In this document: piece by piece, positions 57,394-64,000 of the stretch
How the letters are laid out: every line of letters starts with the position of its first letter
Position numbering within the stretch: position 1 is the stretch's first letter
Assembly (NCBI GenBank): GCA_963825405.1
Contig: CAWGTB010000001.1
Location: 372,001-436,000 of the forward strand
DNA length: 64,000 nucleotides
Direction: 5' to 3'
DNA from: JACPNO01 sp963825405
GTDB taxonomy: Bacteria; Acidobacteriota; Terriglobia; Bryobacterales; Bryobacteraceae
Made by a program: the position numbers and the translations under genes
The notes under the pieces: model-generated
The model's database searches: none
The model's input: the letters and a program-made list of their open reading frames with translations, nothing else
Told to the model about the DNA's origin: nothing

Positions 57394-58424
57394 TCGGGGA
57401 GTTTCTCCGGGGCTTTGATTTGCTGCCAACCTTCTCCGCTTAACGAGCGCAGGAAGGCTACCAGATCTTTCTTGTCCTGATCGGTGAGGTGCAGGGCTTT
57501 GATGCGCGAATCCAGATTTTGATTGGGGACGCCGCCCTTGTCGTAGGTGTCGACGACCTCTTCCAGCGTTTTCAAGCTGCCATCGTGCATGTAAGGCGCG
57601 GTGTTGGCGATCTCGCGCAGGGTGGGCGTCTTGAACGTGCCCCAGTCTTTGGGATTCTTGGTGACGGCGAAGCGGCCTACGTCGGGCTCGGGCTTGTCGG
57701 AGCCGATGCCGAGGTTGGCGTAGGCGTTGCTGCTGAAGTTGATGCCTTCGTGGCATTCGTCGCAGCGGGCTTTGCCGGTGAACAATTGCAGGCCGCGCAC
57801 TTGCGACGGCGTGAGCGCGTTTTTCTGTCCGGCTTTGTAGCGATCGTAGGGCGAGTTGCCGCTGAGGATCGTGCGCTCGAAGGTGGCGATGGCTTTGGCA
57901 ACGTGATCGATGGTGATGTCTTCGGTTCCAAACGCTTTGGCGAAGAGCACGCGGTAGCCGGCAATCTTTTTGACGGTGTCGACGACGGCGTCATGGGTGT
58001 TCGCCATCTCGATGGGATTGGCCATGGGACCTTTGGCCTGCTCCTCGAGCGTGGCGGCACGGCCATCCCAGAACTGGGCGAGGCTGTACGCGCGATTGAT
58101 CACGGTGGGCGCGCTGCGGCCGCCCTTCTGGCCTTTGATGCCGGTGGAAACGGCGGCGCCGTCGGTGAACGCAAATTTAGGACTATGGCAACTGGCGCAG
58201 GAGACGGAGCCGTCGGCGGAGAGGCGCGGATCGAAATAGAGCAGGCGGCCTAACTCGACTTTTTCGGGCGTGTAGGGATTGTCGGCCGGCCAGATGATGG
58301 GCATCAGGCCCAACGGTTCTCGCGCTTTCTTGACGGGCGGCTCGGCTGCGCCGGCGAATCTGAGCAACAAGAAAATGGCCGGCACGAGCGCGCCGGCCAT
58401 CCAACCGCGAGACTTCATCCCCAT
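57390..58424 (-). CDS. MauG/cytochrome c peroxidase-family di-haem protein
   Basis: The 344-residue protein has a signal peptide (GWMAGALVPAIFLLLRFAGAAE) and two CxxCH haem motifs: SCASCHSPKFAFTDG near residue 80 and CDECHEGINFS near residue 210. A proximal block (KTPTLREIANTAPYMHDGSLKTLEEVV) is typical of the C-terminal domain. The family reduces peroxide or carries out radical maturation in the periplasm. Its stop overlaps the sugar-binding lipoprotein start, and the upstream exported protein ends 2 bases before it. The start is ATG 58424, following GAAG. Confidence 0.9.
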   Translation of the reverse strand: MGMKSRGWMAGALVPAIFLLLRFAGAAEPPVKKAREPLGLMPIIWPADNPYTPEKVELGRLLYFDPRLSADGSVSCASCHSPKFAFTDGAAVSTGIKGQKGGRSAPTVINRAYSLAQFWDGRAATLEEQAKGPMANPIEMANTHDAVVDTVKKIAGYRVLFAKAFGTEDITIDHVAKAIATFERTILSGNSPYDRYKAGQKNALTPSQVRGLQLFTGKARCDECHEGINFSSNAYANLGIGSDKPEPDVGRFAVTKNPKDWGTFKTPTLREIANTAPYMHDGSLKTLEEVVDTYDKGGVPNQNLDSRIKALHLTDQDKKDLVAFLRSLSGEGWQQIKAPEKLPE

Positions 58425-58426
58425 TG

Positions 58427-58978
58427 CTACTTCTTCAAAAAGCCGGAAACGTAGATGGCGTGATAGCCGCGCACGGTGCTGTCCGTGCCGGTGACTTCCA
58501 TGACGTGGGCGAAATGCTCGCCGGCGGCTTTGCGGAACTCGCCCATGCCGTCGCGGCGGGGATCGTGTTCCTCTTCCATCAGCATGTAGAGCGAGCCGTC
58601 CTTGGTGAGCAGGCCGATGGGCATGCCGTTGTTGAGGCATTTCTGGCCGCAGGCTTTGTGCTTTTCGCCATGCTTGCCGAGTTGCAGGTAGCAGGAAAAG
58701 TCGATGATCTCGCCGGTGACGGTGGTAACGCTGCCCATCACGGGTTTGCCATCGACGGCTGCGCCGACGGTGGTTGCGGACCACGGCTGACCCGGCTTTT
58801 CGCCGAGCGTGCCGCCCGATTCCCATCCGCCTTCCGGAGCCATCTGCGGCTGCAGGACGCCGCCCGCGCTGCTTTCGCGGAAACTTTCTTGGCCGGCATT
58901 CTTTTCGTCAGCGCTGAGCGCCACGGCCAATCCAATCACTCCTACAAATGCAAACACGCCTTTCAATCTGTTGGTCAT
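58427..58978 (-). CDS. Exported conserved hypothetical protein
   Basis: The 183-residue protein has a signal peptide (GVFAFVGVIGLAVALS) and a mature domain with GEIIDFSCYLQLGKHGEKHKACGQKCLNNGMPIGLLTKDGSLYMLMEEEHDPR. The Cys-x(15)-Cys-x(3)-Cys pattern is conserved in uncharacterised exported proteins. The Cys residues and the flanking His could bind metal or haem, but there is no CxxCH. It lies directly upstream of the MauG peroxidase in one transcription unit, so an electron-transfer or metal-handling role is possible but unproven. The gene is intact. Confidence 0.7.
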   Translation of the reverse strand: MTNRLKGVFAFVGVIGLAVALSADEKNAGQESFRESSAGGVLQPQMAPEGGWESGGTLGEKPGQPWSATTVGAAVDGKPVMGSVTTVTGEIIDFSCYLQLGKHGEKHKACGQKCLNNGMPIGLLTKDGSLYMLMEEEHDPRRDGMGEFRKAAGEHFAHVMEVTGTDSTVRGYHAIYVSGFLKK

Positions 58979-59006
58979 TCGTTTCTCCTTAATCTTGTTG
59001 GAACTC

Positions 59007-59866
59007 TCAACCGCGCATGCTGGCGGCGGGGATGCGCTTTACCAAATCCAGCATTTCGGCCCGGCTTTCGGAGCCGATGGTGAAGCAATCCACGCAATCC
59101 AGCGAAAGGGCAAACTGCAAACTCTCGTCGGCTTTGGCGCGCAGGCGGCCGGCGCCGAGAATCTTCATGCCGATGACGCCTTTGCCGGCGGCTTTCATTT
59201 CGCGCAACACCTTGATGACGACTTGCGGCTCGGCGTCCATGGCTACCTGGTGGGCATTGATACGGGCCAGAGTCGACCTGCACCCAGGGCGTGCGCGCCG
59301 CGGTTTGCAGGGCTTCGAGCGTATGGCAGGATGTGCCGTGGGTGCGCACGATGCCTTTTTCACGCGCCTCTTCGATGGCCGCCATGGCGCCTTTTTTACG
59401 TTCCGGCCAATCGCCATCCATCATGCCGTGCAGCAGAAGAATATCGATGTAATCGCGAGTTGAGCTCGCGGCGGAAGCGGTCGATGTCGGCCTTGGCTTC
59501 CTTCTCGGTGGACGCGTGGGTCTTGCTCAGGATGGTGACTTTTTCGCGCGGGACGCTCGGAGCGCTTCTTTCAGATGCGGATGGGAGCCGTACTGATCGG
59601 CGGAATCCCAGAACGTGAGGCCTTCGTCGTAGGCGGCTTTCATCAGGTCGGCGAGGCCTTGCACGCCGAGTTTCTTGGTCTGATTGGAGCTGCCGCCGCC
59701 GCCATTGGTGCCGGTGCCCATGGCCAGGCGGCTGAGTTCGACGCCTTGCGGGCCGAGCTTGATGCGGTCGGTGGCGAACTTTTTGACGGGTTCGGCGAAT
59801 AGGGGAAGCGCCATGAGCTGCGCCCGCGCCGTGAGCGCTGCGCACAAAGAAATCGCGGCGATTCAT
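59007..59866 (-). CDS. Exported aldo/keto reductase (about four frameshifts)
   Basis: Repaired length is about 285 residues. The N-terminus MNRRDFF carries a twin-Arg sequence, suggesting Tat export. The AKR barrel shows LSRLAMGTGTNGGGG, GLTFWDSADQYGSHPHLKEAL (the catalytic Tyr position), VTILSKTHAS (Lys), YIDILLLHGMMDGDW, GIVRTHGTSCHTLEALQ (His region), and GVIGMKILGAG with the late CFTIGSESRAEMLDLV (NADP-binding end). Breaks occur near 59850, 59560 (missing base), 59456 and 59275. The reaction is unknown. Exported AKRs are seen in acidobacteria. Confidence 0.82.
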
Positions 59867-59939
59867 ACTGCCTCCTGTAGATGCAAAAGTATCACAGCGC
59901 ACGGGCGGAGCGCTATATCGGCATGATAGGTTGGCATTT

Positions 59940-61522
59940 ATGGAGCGAAGCGAAGCGCGGTCCATGGTGATTTCGCGGCAGGGGATTGTGGCTACCAGCC
60001 AGACGCTGGCGTCGCAGGCGGGGGCGCAGGTGCTGGCGCGGGGCGGATCGGCGATCGATGCGGCCATTGCGGCGAACGCGGTGCTGGGCGTGGTCGAGCC
60101 GATGAGCAACGGGATCGGCGGCGATCTGTTCGCGCTCTATTGGGAGGCGGAGAGCGGGCAGCTTAGCGGGTTGAACGCCAGCGGCTGGGCGCCGGCCGGC
60201 ATTGGATATTCCGTTTCTGAATGCGCGGGGGATTTTTGCCACGCCGCAGGACGGCATCCATTCCGTCACCGTGCCGGGATGCGTGGATGGCTGGGAGAAG
60301 CTGCATCAGCGCTTTGGCGGCATGGCGTGGGCGGATCTGTTCCGGCCTGCGATTTATTATGCGGAGAACGGATTTCCGGTGACGGAGATTATTGCCGATA
60401 CCTGGCAGCGGTCGATATGCGGGAGCGATGCGCCATCGACTGGCGAGATGTTCCGCAACCCGGCGCTGCGCCAGCGCGCTGGAACTGATCGCGCGGGATG
60501 GGCCGGACGCTGTTTATCGCGGGCCGATCGGGGATTCGATACTGGCAACGTCGAAGCGTCTGGGCGGCGCGATGGCAGCGGCTGATTTGGACGAGTATGC
60601 GTCGGAGTGGGTGGAGCCGATCGCGACCGAGTATCGCGGCTGGACGGTTTACGAGATTCCGCCCAACAGCCAGGGCATCGCGGCGCTCGAGATGTTGAAT
60701 CTGATGGAGCGGTTTCCGCTGGTGGGTACGGATGCGGCCGGCGCCGATGCGCTGCATGTGAAGATCGAAGCGCAGAAGCTGGCGTATGCGGATTTGCTGC
60801 GCTACGTGGCCGATCCGCGACATGCGGCGGTGCCGGTGGCGGGCCTGCTTTCGAAGAAGCTACGCGGCGGAGCGGGCGGCGCTGATTGATCCGAAGCGGG
60901 CACAGCGCGGCGCGCGGCCCGGCAATCCGCTGGCAGCTACAGGGGACACGATTTACCTGGCGGTGGTGGATAGCGCGGGAAATATTGCGTCGCTGATACA
61001 GAGCATTTATCACAGCTTCGGATCAGGCGTTTATGTCGATGATTGGGGATTTCATCTGCACAATCGCGGGGCGCTGTTTGAGTTGGACGCGGCGCATCCC
61101 AACGCGCTGGCTGGGACGGAAGCGGCCGTTTCAGACCATCATTCCGGCGTTCATGGAGCGCGGCGCGATCGCACATCGGCTTCGGCATCATGGGCGGGCT
61201 GAACCAGGCGCAGGCGCACGCGCAGTTCGTTTCGAACATTGTGGATCACGGCATGAACATTCAGGGAGCGCTCGAAGCGCCGCGCTTCACCAAGCTGAAT
61301 TTTGGCGGCTGCGATGTGCTGATGGAAGGGCGCGTGCCGGCGGAGACGCGCGCGGCGTTGGCTGGGATGGGGCATGAGATCGAAGTGCTGGCGGCATTTT
61401 CCGGGTCGATGGGCGGCGGACAGGCGGTGCTGCACGATGCCGCGGCGGGGGTGAACTACGGGGCGTCATCGCCGCGTAAAGATGGGGCGGCGGTGCCGGA
61501 AGCGCCGGATTTTTGGAAGTAG
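59940..61522 (+). CDS. Gamma-glutamyltransferase-family protein (about five frameshifts)
   Basis: Repaired length is about 525 residues. The N-terminus shows VATSQTLASQAGAQVLARGGSAIDAAIAANAVLGVVEPMSNGIGGDLFALYW, the usual large-subunit opening. The autocatalytic region reads GDTIYLAVVDSAGNIASLIQSIYHSFGSGV, where the Thr of GDTIYL is the expected nucleophile. The C-terminus includes GGLNQAQAHAQFVSNIVDHGMNIQGALEAPRF and GSMGGGQAVLHD. Breaks near 60220, 60470, 60870, 61120 and 61170 each have one extra base. No signal peptide is apparent, so it may be cytoplasmic. Relatives include acylase-like enzymes as well as true GGT. Confidence 0.88.
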
Positions 61523-61555
61523 AGGCGGTTGCATTCAGGTGTCCGATGGGTTCTG

Positions 61556-62717
61556 ATGATACGCATGAAATGGATTTCGAAATTTTGTTTGCCGGCAGTG
61601 ATAATGCTGGCGTCGCTGGCGCAAGCTGCTCCCAGGGGCGAATATTTCGTCTACACCGGTACTTACACGGACGCTAAAAGCAAAGGCATTTACGGCTTTC
61701 GCTTCCACACGACAGGAGGCACGCTGGAGCCGATGGGCTTGATGGCGGAGACGGTAAATCCGTCGTTCGTGGCGGTGAGTCCCAATCACAAATTTTTGTA
61801 TGCCGTGAATGAGACCGATAATTTCGGCGGACAAAAAGCCGGATCGGTGAGCGCGTTTGCTATCGACGGCAAGACCGGCAAGCTGACTTTCCTGAATCAG
61901 GTTTCGTCGCGCGGCGCCGCGCCTTGCCATGTGAGCGTAGACAAAACGGGCAAGTGCGTGCTGGTTGCAAACTACTATGGCGGCAGTGTGGCGGCGTTTC
62001 CGATTAAAGAAGACGGCAAGCTGGGCGAGGCTTCGGCATTCGTGCAGCACACGGGATCGAGCGTGGACAAAGCACGCCAGGACGGGCCGCACGCGCATTC
62101 GATTTACCCTTCGGCCGATAATCGTTTCGCAATCGTCGGTGACTCTGGGCCTGGACGAAGTGGTGGTGTACAAGCTGGACGCGGCGAAGGCGGCGCTCAC
62201 TGCCAACGATCCTCCGTTCGCCAAAGTTGCTCCCGGCTCGGGGCCGCGGCACTTCGCGTTTCATCCCAGCGACAAGTTTGGGTATACCAACAACGAGATG
62301 TTGTCCACGGTGACGGCTTTCACTTATGACGCGGCTCGCGGGGCGCTGAATAGCATACAGACGCTTTCTACGCTGCCCCAGGATTTTAAGGGCACAAATT
62401 CTACGGCGGAGATCGAAGCGCATCCGAACGGCAGATTTCTGTACGTTTCGAATCGCGGCCACAACAGCATCGCGGTGTACGCGATCAACGCCAAGGACGG
62501 CAAGTTGACCGCGGTCGAGCAGGCGCTGACGCAAGGCAAGACGCCGCGCGGTTTCGTGATCGATCCGTCGGGTGGATATTTGCTCGCTGGCAATCAGGAT
62601 ACCGACAACATCACGATTTTCCGCATCGATTCGCACAGCGGACGGCTAACGGTCCACAAGATCGTGGAAACGCCGAAGCCGGTATCGCTGGCGTTTGTGC
62701 CGGTGGCGTCCAAGTGA
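61556..62717 (+). CDS. Exported lactonase-family beta-propeller (6-phosphogluconolactonase-like) (one frameshift)
   Basis: Repaired length is about 386 residues. A signal peptide (FCLPAVIMLASLAQA) is followed by a seven-bladed propeller of the Pgl/YbhE lactonase family: YFVYTGTYTDAKSKGIYGFRF, PSFVAVSPNHKFLYAVNE, RGAAPCHVSVDKTGKCVLVANYYGGSVAAFPI, PHAHSIYPSADNRFAIVGD, GPRHFAFHPSDKFGYTNNE and GKTPRGFVIDPSGGYLLAGNQDTDNI. One extra base near 62143 breaks the frame. A second start is possible at 61565. The stop overlaps the GH38 start by four bases (GTGA). Confidence 0.88.
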
Positions 62718-64000
62718 ACTGGCGCGCGGGCGTAGTTGCTGTTTTTGTGGCGGCTATTGCTTGCCCGGTTCACGCGCAGGATGCCGGGTCCGCGAAGCCG
62801 CTGGTGCTGGTGGTCCCGCACACGCATTGGGAAGGCGCGGTTTTCAAGACGCGCGAAGAGTATCTGGAAATCGGGCTGCCGCACATTCTGAAAGCGCTGA
62901 CGCTGCTGAAGGCGTATCCGAATTACCGGTTCGTGCTGGACCAGATGTGTTACGTGAAACCGTTTCTGGACCGCTACCCGGCGGAGGTTCCGGCGTTTCG
63001 CAAATTTCTGAGCGAGGGTCGGCTGCAGATTGCCGGCGGCACGGACTCGATGCATGACAACAACATGCCGTCGGGCGAATCCATCGTGCGGCAGTATCTG
63101 CTGAGCAAGCGTTTCTTTCGCGAGCGGCTGGGCTACGACGTGACGACGGGCTGGGGCCTCGACACGTTCGGACACAACGGCCAGATGCCGCAGATTCTGA
63201 AATTGGCGGGCATGAAATCCTACTGGTTCCAGCGCGGGCCTTCGGTCGACGCGCCGGCGGAGTTTATGTGGCAGGGGATCGACGGCACGCAGGTTCCAGC
63301 ATTCTGGCTCGCCATTTCGTACGGGCCGATCAACAATGTCTCGAGCGACCCGGTGGAATTCGATCGCATGGTGCGTTTGCGATTCGATCAGTTGACGCCG
63401 TTCGCCAAGGGACGCGAGCGCGTGTTGATGGCGGGCGCCGATGTGTGGGAGCCGGAGGAAGCGCTGCCGCGCATGGTGGAGCAATACAGCCACGCCGCGG
63501 CGTCGCCGGTTACTTTGCGGCTGGCGGTTCCGTCGGAATATGAGGCGCTGGTGGCGCGGCGCACCGATCGGCCGGTAATCAAAGGCGAGCTGAATCCGGT
63601 GTTCCAGGGAATTTACAGCACGCGCATCGAAGTGAAGCAGACCATGCGCGATCTGGAACGCATTCTGACCAGCGCCGAAAAAGCTACGGTGCTGGCGGGG
63701 GAAACAAGTCACGGCGAAATCGAGCGGGCGTGGGAGCCGGTGCTTTTCAATCAGGCGCACGATCTGGCGTCGGGCGTGATGGTGGACAAAGTTTACGACG
63801 ACTCGATGGCGAGCTACGGTTTTTCGCGGCGGCTGGGCGAGGAGATTTTGCACACGCGGCTGGATGCAGTCGCGGCGAAGATCAACACGCAGGGCGCGGG
63901 CGTTCCGGTGGCCGTGTTCAACTTGCTTGGCTGGCCGCGAACCGATGTGGCTGAAGCGGACGTGGGATTTTCTGAGACCGGGATTCGCGAGTTGGCGATG
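62714..64000 (+). CDS. Exported glycoside hydrolase family 38 alpha-mannosidase-like enzyme (3' end beyond window)
   Basis: The visible 429 residues start at a GTG coupled to the lactonase stop and begin with a signal peptide (AGVVAVFVAAIACPVHAQ). The GH38 catalytic domain follows: VVPHTHWEGAVFKTREEYLEIGLPHI (zinc His-x-His), QIAGGTDSMHDNNMPSGESIVRQYL (second metal Asp region), GWGLDTFGHNGQMPQIL with the nucleophile Asp, and FNQAHDLASGVMVDKVYDD at the end of the catalytic part. The frame is open to the window edge with no indel. The likely role is trimming of exogenous mannosides in the periplasm. Confidence 0.9.
   Translation, partial: MNWRAGVVAVFVAAIACPVHAQDAGSAKPLVLVVPHTHWEGAVFKTREEYLEIGLPHILKALTLLKAYPNYRFVLDQMCYVKPFLDRYPAEVPAFRKFLSEGRLQIAGGTDSMHDNNMPSGESIVRQYLLSKRFFRERLGYDVTTGWGLDTFGHNGQMPQILKLAGMKSYWFQRGPSVDAPAEFMWQGIDGTQVPAFWLAISYGPINNVSSDPVEFDRMVRLRFDQLTPFAKGRERVLMAGADVWEPEEALPRMVEQYSHAAASPVTLRLAVPSEYEALVARRTDRPVIKGELNPVFQGIYSTRIEVKQTMRDLERILTSAEKATVLAGETSHGEIERAWEPVLFNQAHDLASGVMVDKVYDDSMASYGFSRRLGEEILHTRLDAVAAKINTQGAGVPVAVFNLLGWPRTDVAEADVGFSETGIRELAM

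Overview
The window is GC-rich, densely coded and looks like an Acidobacteriota genome, probably Solibacter/Bryobacter-like. This is inference from gene content: an orphan duplicated-permease (ADOP-type) protein, DUF4159 and DUF1080 proteins, MauG-type peroxidase, many exported beta-propellers, and a compact division and cell-wall cluster. I see no rRNA, tRNA, CRISPR array or insertion sequence. Many genes (about 24) are broken by single-base indels that keep the protein homology intact on both sides. Most are +1 insertions, and I read them as sequence errors rather than real pseudogenes; coordinates are given for the repaired gene.

Layout. 1-8.2 kb: exported hydrolase-propeller fusion (runs off the left edge), uvrB, an M28-like protein, an AraC regulator, a VOC protein, DUF4159, two DinB proteins and an SMP-30 lactonase. 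8.2-24.5 kb: a complete minus-strand dcw cluster in the order mraZ-rsmH-ftsL-ftsI-murE-murF-mraY-murD-ftsW-murG-murC-ftsQ-ftsA-ftsZ, without murB or ddl between murC and ftsQ, and with an MraZ-box-like repeat array in front of mraZ. 24.8-33.3 kb: outer-membrane beta-barrel, a duplicated methyltransferase/hypothetical junction, LytS-like kinase, ribA, a small possible DNA-binding protein, lipoprotein, ROK kinase, a kinase-like/nuclease-like fusion translationally coupled to hpt, and a degenerate receiver. 33.3-46 kb: M20 peptidase, GxxExxY protein inside inverted repeats, xerC, trmFO, typA, an ABC exporter, AlaX-type editing protein, dpaL and a second M20 peptidase. 46-64 kb: secreted proteins, ADOP permease, dusB-rnhA, ppiB, DUF1080, nadD, RidA, sugar-binding lipoprotein plus MauG peroxidase, aldo/keto reductase, gamma-glutamyltransferase, lactonase and a GH38 mannosidase running off the right edge.

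The most unusual thread is a family of palindromic intergenic repeats (core CTCGCAGAGACGCAGAG and its complement) at seven places. Most are short hairpins. One pair of arms encloses a GxxExxY PD-(D/E)XK-type gene, another supplies the C-terminus of DpaL, and two carry a second palindromic module swapped into one arm. A tandem duplication at the mraY-murD junction shows this element rearranging inside an essential operon.
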